A stretch of DNA of 18,450 bases, from positions 1 through 18,450 of the forward strand of contig DIKO01000010.1 in assembly GCA_002423615.1 (NCBI GenBank), given 5' to 3'. Shown piece by piece: positions 7,466-14,655 of the stretch. The stretch comes from Desulfobacteraceae bacterium UBA5616. GTDB lineage: Bacteria; Desulfobacterota; Desulfobacteria; Desulfobacterales; UBA5616. How positions within the stretch are numbered: position 1 is the first letter of the stretch; the number at the start of each line of letters is the position of its first letter. The notes beneath the pieces are model-generated. The model did no database searches and was not told where the DNA came from. It was given only the letters and a program-made list of their open reading frames with translations. Position numbers and translations under genes: made by a program.

Positions 7466-7494
7466 AATATAAGGAAATTCTTTGTGAAATACAA
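7466..7494 (-). promoter_or_regulatory. Candidate sigma70-type promoter for the LpdD-like gene
   Basis: On the minus strand, TTGTAT (7494-7489) and TATATT (7471-7466) are separated by 17 nt. The -10 matches the consensus in five of six positions; the -35 matches only TTG. The start point would be near 7459, giving a leader of about 35 nt that contains the GGAG ribosome site. It supports the shorter start at 7424. Confidence 0.4.
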
Positions 7495-7573
7495 CCCTGT
7501 TCTCGGGTTTTACCGACTTGGATTCCAGAAGGTTTTCCGGGAACGGGCACAGGTTTTAATCAGCGTTTTTTTC

Positions 7574-7602
7574 TTGACGCTCAATAGACGGTCTGTTAGT
7601 GG
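7574..7602 (+). promoter_or_regulatory. Possible promoter/operator region upstream of the ETF:quinone oxidoreductase gene
   Basis: TTGACG (7574-7579) is a good -35 hexamer, but no good -10 follows at 16-18 nt. Immediately downstream an imperfect 15-bp dyad, AATAGACGGTCTGTT (7583-7597), has perfect AGAC/GTCT inner arms around one G and AA/TT outer arms. Such a dyad over a promoter is a usual place for a TetR- or GntR-type repressor, but no regulator gene is nearby. The rest of 7425-7686 is AT-rich leader without a gene. Confidence 0.3.
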
Positions 7603-7686
7603 TACTTCCTTGTTATCCCTGTAAGCTAGTCTTTTTAGATTCTTTATTCATCGTTTAAATCTTGAAGGGAGAGGAAAGATCTCAAA

Positions 7687-9750
7687 ATGGAAACCGTCCT
7701 GATCGCCCCGGCCAATTATTCGGTTCTGGGCATACCATTGATTTTGTTTTCATTACTGATTCCCATCGCGGGCACAGCGCTTTTCACTTACATCATCGCG
7801 AAGCGGCTTGCCCCCCTGGTCAAAGCGGCCCCGGACAACCGGTTGAACAACATCCCCCAGAGGATTTTGCAGGTCGCCAAATTATGGCTCGCCCAATGGC
7901 GGCAGCCCCGGTACAGAACCGCCGGAATTATTCATATCGTGATATTTTTCGGTTTCCTGACCCTGAGCATCCGCTCCTGCTCCCTGGTGATTATCGGTCT
8001 GTCCGAGGATTTTGTCTTTCCCGGATTGGGGGGCACTCTGGGGAATATTTACAATTTCCTCAAAGATTATGCGGCAACGGCCGTTTTGGTGGCCTGCGCC
8101 TTCGCCGCTTACCGGAGGGCCATCGTAAAACCCGCGCGATATGCGGTTCCCAAAAAATACGGCCACGAACATACGGCGGAGGCTCTTTTTGTTCTGGGTC
8201 TGATTTCAACCCTGATGCTTTCCGAAAGCGCCTTCGAAGCGGCCCAACTGGCGGCCCAGAGCCAGAAGGGGATTGCCGGTGACTTCGTGGCTCCCCTGAC
8301 CCTGGTGTGGTTCTGGAAACTGATCTTCAGCAATACCCCCATTGAAAACCTGCAGGCCATTCATATTCTGTCTTACTACATTCATGACTTGACGTTTTTC
8401 TTTTTTCTGTGCTTCCTCCCCATGGGAAAACATTTCCATGTCATTACATCGATTTTCAACGTCTTTTTCATGCGGGTGAAAAAAGGCAACATCAAACCGG
8501 TGCGTCATGGGGTACCCGACGACAAGCTGGACGAACTGGAATCCTTCGGTGTCAAGAAGATGGAGGATTTCACCTGGAAACACCTCCTGGATTTTTACAC
8601 CTGCGCGGATTGCGGCAGATGCTCGGACCAGTGCCCGGCCAATGCGGTGGGCCGTCCTTTATCACCCCGTTTTATTTCCATCAAGGGCCGGGATAAAATC
8701 TTCAAAAATTACCCCCTCCGGGGCGACTTTCTGCCCAGTGAACCGCTGATCGGCGATATTTACGAAGAAGATGAAATCTGGTCCTGCACCACCTGCGGTG
8801 CTTGTGAACAGGAATGCCCCATAGGGATCGAATACATTGATAAAATGGTAGATCTGAGAAGGGGGATGGTGGATGATGGAAACGTGCCCCAATCCCTCCA
8901 GAAGCCTCTGAGCGCCCTTGAAAAAAGGGGAAATCCCTGGGGAAAGATGGAGAAAAAGCGGGCCGAGTGGACCAACGACCTTCCCGAGAATGTAACGGTA
9001 AAGATGTTTGACGCCGGGGACACCGCGGAAACCCTTTATTTCGTCGACAGCATCACCTCATTTGACGACCGCATGCAGAATATCGGCCGGGCAACGGCGA
9101 ATGTTCTGGCCGCCGCCGGCGTGGATTTCGGCATTCTGGGAAAAGATGAGAAGGATTCGGGCAACGAAGTCCGCCGATTCGGTGAAGAGATGCTCTTCCA
9201 GGATATCAAGGCCCACAATACGGAGGTCATTTTAGCCTCCGGCGCAACCCGGATCATTACCGCCGACCCCCATGCTTTTAATGCCCTGAAAAATGAATAT
9301 GAAGGTCTGCCCCCGGTGGAACACATCAGTCAGGTCATTTTAAAGAAGATCAGGTCCGGCGCTATCCGCTTGAAACCCATTGAGGATGATTCCAGGATTT
9401 ACACCTATCACGATCCGTGTTACCTGGGGCGCCATAACGATCTTTATGAAGAGCCCAGGGAAGTTCTGGACGCCATCCCTGGAATCCGCAGGGTGGAAAT
9501 GACCAAATCCCGTGACCGGTCCTTCTGCTGCGGCGGCGGTGGTCTGATGCTGTTTTATGAACCCGAGGAAGAACAGCGAATGGGGGTTCTGAGAGTGGAA
9601 ATGGCCAAGGCGGCGGGTGCCAACGTCATCGTCACGGCATGCCCGTTCTGTCTGGTGAACATGGAAGACGCCATCAAGGTCGCCGGCATGGAAGGGAAGA
9701 TGGAGGCCATTGAACTCGCCGAACTGGTGGATCGGCAAATCATCCGATAA
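7687..9750 (+). CDS. Membrane FeS/CCG-domain ETF:menaquinone oxidoreductase-like protein
   Basis: 687-aa membrane protein that probably passes electrons from EtfBA to menaquinone (the EMO role described in fatty-acid-oxidising anaerobes; inference by context and architecture). The N-terminal ~260 residues hold about five to six membrane segments resembling the nitrate-reductase gamma/HdrE type, with His residues suited to b-hemes (His83, His226, His233, His249 and His251). Two 4Fe-4S motifs follow: Cys306, Cys309, Cys312, Cys316 and Cys367, Cys370, Cys373, Cys377. Two CCG-type domains follow. The second is complete (Cys578, Cys614-Cys615, Cys652, Cys655; FCCGGGG and ACPFC). The first (about 450-545) keeps the fold signatures YFV..SFDDR and NALKNEYEG but its cysteines are replaced by Ser455, Asp490, Asp527 and Ala530. 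The start has a purine-rich site GGGAGAGGAAAG. It leads etfB and etfA; the gap to etfB is 101 nt. Confidence 0.88.
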   Translation: METVLIAPANYSVLGIPLILFSLLIPIAGTALFTYIIAKRLAPLVKAAPDNRLNNIPQRILQVAKLWLAQWRQPRYRTAGIIHIVIFFGFLTLSIRSCSLVIIGLSEDFVFPGLGGTLGNIYNFLKDYAATAVLVACAFAAYRRAIVKPARYAVPKKYGHEHTAEALFVLGLISTLMLSESAFEAAQLAAQSQKGIAGDFVAPLTLVWFWKLIFSNTPIENLQAIHILSYYIHDLTFFFFLCFLPMGKHFHVITSIFNVFFMRVKKGNIKPVRHGVPDDKLDELESFGVKKMEDFTWKHLLDFYTCADCGRCSDQCPANAVGRPLSPRFISIKGRDKIFKNYPLRGDFLPSEPLIGDIYEEDEIWSCTTCGACEQECPIGIEYIDKMVDLRRGMVDDGNVPQSLQKPLSALEKRGNPWGKMEKKRAEWTNDLPENVTVKMFDAGDTAETLYFVDSITSFDDRMQNIGRATANVLAAAGVDFGILGKDEKDSGNEVRRFGEEMLFQDIKAHNTEVILASGATRIITADPHAFNALKNEYEGLPPVEHISQVILKKIRSGAIRLKPIEDDSRIYTYHDPCYLGRHNDLYEEPREVLDAIPGIRRVEMTKSRDRSFCCGGGGLMLFYEPEEEQRMGVLRVEMAKAAGANVIVTACPFCLVNMEDAIKVAGMEGKMEAIELAELVDRQIIR

Positions 9751-9801
9751 CGGATGTTGAAAAGCCTCGTCGATCCGGCGTTTGCGACATTTTTATGCCC
9801 C

Positions 9802-9817
9802 AAGGCCCCAAGGCCTT
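9802..9817 (+). other. Small intercistronic hairpin before etfB
   Basis: AAGGCC (9802-9807) and GGCCTT (9812-9817) can pair around a CCAA tetraloop. It overlaps a short tandem repeat of CCCCAAGG (from about 9798). It lies between the oxidoreductase gene and the etfB Shine-Dalgarno (GGAGGG, 9841-9846). It might tune stoichiometry or RNA processing between the two genes; there is no T-tract, so it is not a plain terminator. Confidence 0.3.
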
Positions 9818-9851
9818 TGAACTTTATTCAATCACTAAAGGGAGGGATGAT

Positions 9852-10643
9852 ATGGAGATTTTAGTATGTGTTAAAAGAGTTCCCGACACCGCGGAGAACG
9901 AGATCACGGTCAGAAAAGACGGCAAGGACATTGTCCGGGACGATCTGGTTTACTCGGTAAACGAATGGGACAACTATGCGGTGGAAGAAGCCATTCAGAT
10001 CGTGGAAGACAAGGGCGGATCGGTGACGGTAGTAACCGTCGGTGACGGCGACTCTGAAGAAGTATTGAGAAGAGAGATGGCCATGGGCGCCGATAACGGA
10101 ATTCTGCTCAAGGACGACGCCTTTGTCGGCTCCGATGGCAAAGGCATTGCTACTGTTTTAAAAGGGGTGGTCCAGAAAGGAAAATACGACCTGATCCTGT
10201 GCGGGGCTCAGGCTGATGACGGGGCGGGCCAGGTAGGCGGAATGCTGGCAGCCCTGCTCGATGTCCCTTATGCGTCTCTCGTTAACTCAGTGAAGGTTAT
10301 TGATGACAAAAAATTGAAGGTCGGCAGAGAGATCGAAGGCGGCAATCAGGAAATGAACGAAATCACCCTTCCCTGTGTCCTCTCCATCCAGACGGGCATC
10401 AACGAACCCCGGTATGTCGGCATCAGGGGAATCCGGAAAGTCGCCTCCGTGGAAATCCCGGTTTTAGGTGCTTCGGATCTCGGTCTGGATGCGGGTGCCG
10501 TCGGCAAAGCAGGCGCGAAAGTCAAGCTGGTGGATTACTTCGTGCCTGAACTCGGAGCAGGAGCCGAAATGCTCGAAGGCAGTACGGAAGAGATCACTGA
10601 AAAACTGATTGAACTCTTAAAGGCCAAAGGAGGGCTCAAATAA
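9852..10643 (+). CDS. etfB: Electron transfer flavoprotein beta subunit
   Basis: 263-aa EtfB. With EtfA it forms the FAD-containing heterodimer that accepts electrons from acyl-CoA dehydrogenases in the cytoplasm. The ATG at 9852 follows GGAGGG by 5 nt; the open frame upstream to 9795 overlaps a hairpin and lacks conserved residues. Family features: MEILVCVKRVPDT at the N-terminus, SVNEWDNYAVEEAI (about 35-48), VTVVTVGDGDSEEVLRREMAMGAD (about 58-81), the nucleotide-binding CGAQADDGAGQVGGMLA (about 117-133), and ITLPCVLSIQTGINEPRY (about 170-187). The N-terminal signature and size are normal. Its TAA shares one base with the etfA ATG. Whether this ETF is bifurcating cannot be decided by eye; the membrane partner next door suggests the quinone-linked, non-bifurcating use. 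Confidence 0.94.
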   Translation: MEILVCVKRVPDTAENEITVRKDGKDIVRDDLVYSVNEWDNYAVEEAIQIVEDKGGSVTVVTVGDGDSEEVLRREMAMGADNGILLKDDAFVGSDGKGIATVLKGVVQKGKYDLILCGAQADDGAGQVGGMLAALLDVPYASLVNSVKVIDDKKLKVGREIEGGNQEMNEITLPCVLSIQTGINEPRYVGIRGIRKVASVEIPVLGASDLGLDAGAVGKAGAKVKLVDYFVPELGAGAEMLEGSTEEITEKLIELLKAKGGLK

Positions 10644-11605
10644 TGGCTGGACAGGTTTTTGCATATATCCGACATCATGACGGCAAGGCGGAAGACTCCG
10701 CTCTGGAACTGGTTAACGCGGCAAAGAAAATCGCGGGCGGTGCAGCTGTAACCGCCATCGTGGCGGGTTCCGGCATCGATTCGCTCTGTGCGGAAATGGC
10801 GGCATCCTATAAGGACGTCTGGAAACTCGACAATTCAGCCCTTGCTTATCCCAATGCCGAAGTCATTCGAAAAGCGCTGGTGAACATTCTTCCCGCGAAC
10901 GCCGTGGTACTGGTTCCCCACGATACTTTCGGCATGGATCTGTCTCCGGGGCTCTCCATTAAAATGGGTTCCCCCTTTGTGGCCGATATCGTTGATGTTG
11001 AAGCGGACGGTGACGTCTTGAAAATCGTACGCCAGGAATACAGCGGCCAGGCCCATACCCATGTGGAATGCAATATGTCAGCCGGCGCGGTTATCAATGT
11101 CCGGCCCGGTGTTTTTCAGCCCGACGAAAGCAAATCCGCGGGCGGCTCCGTGACCGACAAATCCGCAGCAGTCGGTGACCTGACCTGCGGCCGGAAATAT
11201 CTCGAAGTCGTGGCGGCGGAAGCCGGTGATGTGGATATCACCAAGTCCGATGTGCTCGTCTCCATCGGCCGCGGTATCGAGGAAGAAGACAACATTCCCA
11301 TTGCCCAGGAACTTGCGGACGCCATGGGCGCAGTGGTTTCCTGCTCACGGCCCATTGTTGACGCCAAATGGCTTGAAAAAGCAAGGCAGGTGGGGACATC
11401 CGGGCAGACGGTAAAACCCAAAGTCTACATGGCCATGGGGATCAGCGGGTCCTTCCAGCACTTGGGCGGCATCAAGGGGAATCCCTTTATCGTTGCCGTC
11501 AATAAAAACCCCAAGGCGCCGATTTTCCAGGTGGCTGACGTGGGTGTGGAAGCCAATATCCTCGAGTTCATGCCGTCCCTGACGGAAGCCATAAAGGCCC
11601 TCTAA
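10643..11605 (+). CDS. etfA: Electron transfer flavoprotein alpha subunit
   Basis: 320-aa EtfA, partner of EtfB. The N-terminal alpha/beta domain (about 1-190) precedes a C-terminal FAD domain. Visible FAD-binding signatures are SCSRPIVDAKW (about 233-243), VGTSGQTVKPKVYMAMGISG (250-269), FQHLGG (271-276) and NKNPKAPIFQVADVGV (287-302). The usual ending of this motif, ADxGIVxDL, reads ADVGVEANILEF here, a mild departure. There is no fused ferredoxin domain. AAGGAGGG about 9 nt upstream, inside the etfB 3' end, serves as the ribosome site, and TAATG couples the two genes. The transcription unit ends at a strong terminator just after the gene. Confidence 0.94.
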   Translation: MAGQVFAYIRHHDGKAEDSALELVNAAKKIAGGAAVTAIVAGSGIDSLCAEMAASYKDVWKLDNSALAYPNAEVIRKALVNILPANAVVLVPHDTFGMDLSPGLSIKMGSPFVADIVDVEADGDVLKIVRQEYSGQAHTHVECNMSAGAVINVRPGVFQPDESKSAGGSVTDKSAAVGDLTCGRKYLEVVAAEAGDVDITKSDVLVSIGRGIEEEDNIPIAQELADAMGAVVSCSRPIVDAKWLEKARQVGTSGQTVKPKVYMAMGISGSFQHLGGIKGNPFIVAVNKNPKAPIFQVADVGVEANILEFMPSLTEAIKAL

Positions 11606-11627
11606 CAGTCTGTTCCATCGTAAAATC

Positions 11628-11662
11628 AAAGACCGGTGCCCATTGGCGCCGGTCTTTTTTTC
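11628..11662 (+). terminator. Strong Rho-independent terminator after etfA, likely bidirectional
   Basis: A 13-bp stem with one G-U pair (11628-11640 with 11645-11657), a CATT loop and a run of eight T (11655-11662). AAA on the other side of the stem gives the minus strand a TTTGATTTT tail, so it may also stop the convergent helicase gene, which ends at 11694. Confidence 0.92.
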
Positions 11663-11693
11663 AGGGGTGGGATCCATTCCGGCCCCCGGGGTT

Positions 11694-13778
11694 TTAACCG
11701 TCCTCGGTGATGACCGGGTCCTTCAGGATCAGATCCAGGGCTTTTTTGGCCGATGAGGCAGCTTCGGGGAAATATTCTTTCAATCCCGTGATGTGACGCA
11801 AATTGTCCGCCGTCCTGAGAATCAGCATCACCAGGTTACCGGGTTCCAATTCGGAAAGGGGCAGGACTTTATCCCAGGAATAGCCCGAGGCCCAGGCATA
11901 AACGGTTGCCATGGGCCGCAGATAAAGGGGCCTCGTGGCAAATCCCGATTCCGCTAATCGTTCGGAAAACGGTCTCAGACGTTTTTTTAACTGTTTGAAC
12001 ACTTTGACCAGTTTGTTCGGAATGAAAACGGTGTCTATTTTTTCGTCGGTTTCCTCTTCGTTGACGAAGAGAGCCACCACTCCGGCCAGCAGGGCGGGGT
12101 CATTTTCAGGAAAAGCCTTCCGCCGAAACCCTTCTGCGATGATAAGGGGATGATCCACCCGAAGCCGGGAGGCCCAGACCCCGTCATCGGTCAGATATCC
12201 TTCCGGGGTGACAAATTCATTGTCTCTTAAAAAGCAAAGTTGATGGTTGAATTCCCTGACCAGCAGTTCATGGGCTGAGGACCCCTTCTTTTTTTTCTTT
12301 TGAAGGATTTGAAAAGCCGCGAAGGATTTGGACAGGAGGTCTTCAACCTCATCCGGCGTATGGGACAAAAGCAGGTTCAATACCATTGAAAAATTGATTC
12401 GGATCCGGCTGTTCACCGGATTTGGGGGCATTCCCGTTACCTTGGCGATATATTTGATGTCCATGAATTTTCCGGGAACGACAACGGCGAATCCGATGTT
12501 GTCCATGCCCCGGCGACCGGCCCTTCCGGCCATCTGGTGGAATTCCGTCGGGGTCAGGGGGGAAAAATCACGACCGTTGAATCGATCGGAGTTCAGCATG
12601 ACGATGGATCGGGCCGGGAAATTGACCCCGGCCGCCACTGTGGATGTCGCGAAAATGGCTTCTAAAAGCCCTTCGGTCATCAGCTTTTCCAGCACCAGCT
12701 TCCATGCGGGGAGCTGGCCGCTGTGATGGGATCCAATGGCCAGATGCCGAAGGTGCCACAACTGCCCCTGGCGTTTAAGGTAAGGACTTTTCAGGACCAG
12801 CTCTTCCAGACGGGTGGCGAGCCGTTCGGTGATATGCCCGTTGGGCTCCCACCCGGAGCCCGCGCAAATTTCAAGGGCGTGATCGCAGTCGGCCCTGGAT
12901 TTGAGAAAAAAAATGGCGGGCAGCAGCCTGTATTTTTTAAGAACCTGCAACATATCGCCGAAAGGGGGCAGCCGGTTGGGAGGGGCCAGCAACAGCGGAC
13001 GCCTGCTGCTGACGTATTCTGATATTTTTTTATGGATGCGGGGCGTTGTTTTAGCGCCGGTATCGGCCAGCAGGGGGAAAAGGGTGCCGGTAGGATGAAA
13101 CAGGATGGGAAAAAGAGGGACCGCTCTTTTAAACTCCTGAATAACCGCGCAGTCTTTTTGATGGATGGAGGAGATCCATCGGGCGATTTCACCGGCATTG
13201 CCGATGGTCGCGGAAAGCAGGAGGAGGGGGATCCTTTCGGGAAGATAAATGATGATTTCCTCCCATACCACCCCCCTTTCTTCATCCCCCAGAAAATGAG
13301 CCTCATCCAGCACGACAAAATCAAAGGGGAGGGTTGCGCCCGTGTGCATGGCGTCATACAACTGATTTCGCAGTACCTCGGTCGTGCCGATGATGACGGG
13401 CGCTTCGGGGTTTTCTTTCCGGTCTCCGGTCAGTATCCCGACGTTTTCCGCCCCGAAGATATCGCCGAACTCCATGTATTTGGCGTTGGACAAAGCTTTT
13501 AACGGCGAGGCGTACCAGGACCGCCCACCCTGGTGAAAAATGCGGGAGATGGTTTGAAGGGCGATCCAGGTCTTCCCGGATCCGGTGGGCGCCGTGACCA
13601 GGCAATCCCCTTCTCCTGCAGCGGATACCGCTTCAACCTGAAAGGGATCGGGTAAAAAGGGCTTTTTCCCCGGAACCCCGATGCCGGTAAAAATATTCTT
13701 AAGCTCGGGGTCTGCGCCTGGTTTTATCCGCAGTCTTCTGGAACTGCCGGAATCAGAGGAATGGCCGGATCTTTTCAT
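11694..13778 (-). CDS. Ski2-like DExH-box superfamily II helicase
   Basis: 694-aa ATP-dependent nucleic-acid helicase (numbers from the ATG at 13778; a GTG one codon upstream is also possible). Motifs in order: an F-x-P-D-x-FQ motif near 42-48, Walker A APTGSGKT (63-70), motif Ia SPLKALSN (91-98), DEAH (158-161), SAT (189-191), FFLKSRADCD (290-299, motif IV), ATSTVAAGVNFPA (377-389, motif V) and QMAGRAGRRG (415-424, motif VI). Motif V/VI of the type GVNFPA and QMAGRAGRRG is typical of Ski2/Mtr4/Brr2-like helicases, which usually unwind RNA. Downstream is a helical region and a Lys-rich run (KKKKK near 494). The C-terminal ~170 residues have no domain I recognise. The ATG shares one base with the cooC TGA (TGATG), so it is translationally coupled to a nickel-insertion ATPase. 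Confidence 0.88.
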   Translation of the reverse strand: MKRSGHSSDSGSSRRLRIKPGADPELKNIFTGIGVPGKKPFLPDPFQVEAVSAAGEGDCLVTAPTGSGKTWIALQTISRIFHQGGRSWYASPLKALSNAKYMEFGDIFGAENVGILTGDRKENPEAPVIIGTTEVLRNQLYDAMHTGATLPFDFVVLDEAHFLGDEERGVVWEEIIIYLPERIPLLLLSATIGNAGEIARWISSIHQKDCAVIQEFKRAVPLFPILFHPTGTLFPLLADTGAKTTPRIHKKISEYVSSRRPLLLAPPNRLPPFGDMLQVLKKYRLLPAIFFLKSRADCDHALEICAGSGWEPNGHITERLATRLEELVLKSPYLKRQGQLWHLRHLAIGSHHSGQLPAWKLVLEKLMTEGLLEAIFATSTVAAGVNFPARSIVMLNSDRFNGRDFSPLTPTEFHQMAGRAGRRGMDNIGFAVVVPGKFMDIKYIAKVTGMPPNPVNSRIRINFSMVLNLLLSHTPDEVEDLLSKSFAAFQILQKKKKKGSSAHELLVREFNHQLCFLRDNEFVTPEGYLTDDGVWASRLRVDHPLIIAEGFRRKAFPENDPALLAGVVALFVNEEETDEKIDTVFIPNKLVKVFKQLKKRLRPFSERLAESGFATRPLYLRPMATVYAWASGYSWDKVLPLSELEPGNLVMLILRTADNLRHITGLKEYFPEAASSAKKALDLILKDPVITEDG

Positions 13779-14533
13779 CACAGACGCGTCATCATTTCCC
13801 TGACCAGATCGACAGCCCTGACGCCTGTTTCATAAGGGGACACGCCTTTTAAATCGGCTTCAATCAAGGCGTCGTCATACGGCATGAACCCCAGAAAGGA
13901 AAACTCCTTCAGATGTTCGGACAGGAATGCTTCGTCTTCCTTGCTTCTGATTTTATTGCCCACCAGAGAAATGTTTTTAAGACCGATATCCGCCGCCAGG
14001 GATTTGATGTGGCCGGCGGTTTCGATGCTTCGTCTCCCCGGCTCCACCACCACGATCAATTTGTCCACCGCCATGGCGGTGGCCCTCCCCAGGTGCTCGA
14101 TGCCTGCCTCCATGTCCATAACCACAACCTCATCCCTTGAAAGTACGATATGGGTGACCAGGGCTTTTAACAGGGTGCTTTCCGGACAGATGCAGCCGCC
14201 GCCGCCTTTTTTAACTTCGCCCAGGCGCATGAATTTAATATTTCCCAGTTTTTTGGACAGGGCGTCGGGAAGGTCGTCAACCTTTGGATTTAACCTGAAA
14301 TAGCCGCCCATGGTGCCCGGCTTGGCGCCGGTACGTTCGAATATCAGTTCCTTCATCTCCGAAATCGGTGTTATCTTATCCGCATCGGTAATGCCCAGTG
14401 CCGCGGCCAGATTTGCATCCGGGTCCGCATCAATGGCCAATACGTGTTTCCCCTGATCGTTTAACGCTCGAATGAGGAGGGCCGAGAATGTGGTTTTCCC
14501 CACACCGCCCTTGCCGCTGACCGCAATTTTCAT
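13778..14533 (-). CDS. cooC: CooC-type nickel-insertion ATPase (MinD/ParA family)
   Basis: 251-aa P-loop ATPase of the MinD/CooC group, expected to load nickel into carbon monoxide dehydrogenase in an ATP-dependent step. The deviant Walker A is SGKGGVGKTT (6-15), the switch region DADPDAN (35-41), and the second Asp motif VVVMDMEAGIEHLGR (136-150). The CooC metal-binding CxC is present as Cys114 and Cys116 in GGCICPES, matching the Cys pair known to bind Ni or Zn at the CooC1 dimer interface. The ATG at 14533 follows AAAGGA by about 7 nt; the ATG at 14539 is an alternative two codons longer. No CODH gene (cooS/acsA) is in the window, so the client enzyme is elsewhere. The stop overlaps the helicase start. 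Confidence 0.88.
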   Translation of the reverse strand: MKIAVSGKGGVGKTTFSALLIRALNDQGKHVLAIDADPDANLAAALGITDADKITPISEMKELIFERTGAKPGTMGGYFRLNPKVDDLPDALSKKLGNIKFMRLGEVKKGGGGCICPESTLLKALVTHIVLSRDEVVVMDMEAGIEHLGRATAMAVDKLIVVVEPGRRSIETAGHIKSLAADIGLKNISLVGNKIRSKEDEAFLSEHLKEFSFLGFMPYDDALIEADLKGVSPYETGVRAVDLVREMMTRL

Positions 14534-14562
14534 GCTCATTTCCTTTCCCTGCAAGATTTGGA

Positions 14563-14596
14563 AAGACCCGTGAAACCCGACTTCTTCACGGGTCTT
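14563..14596 (-). terminator. Long perfect hairpin between the Ig-like protein gene and cooC
   Basis: AAGACCCGTGAA (14563-14574) pairs perfectly with TTCACGGGTCTT (14585-14596) around a 10-nt loop, giving a 12-bp stem. On the minus strand it is followed by only TTTCC, so the U-tract is poor. Placement after the Ig-like gene and just before the cooC ribosome site suggests that it ends the first transcript, or acts in the cooC leader. Confidence 0.6.
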
Positions 14597-14655
14597 CGAA
14601 TTTATCTGACATGAAAGGTCTTATTTGGCAAGAGTCAGTTTCATGTTCGGCATTT

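Noticed and set aside
9751..9851. Possible remnant of a mobile repeat between the oxidoreductase gene and etfB
   Set aside because: Only a short CCCCAAGG duplication and a 6-bp hairpin are visible; there are no terminal inverted repeats or target duplications.
12285..12305. Lys-rich A/G run in the helicase as a programmed slippage site
   Set aside because: The frame is continuous on both sides and no alternative product is apparent.
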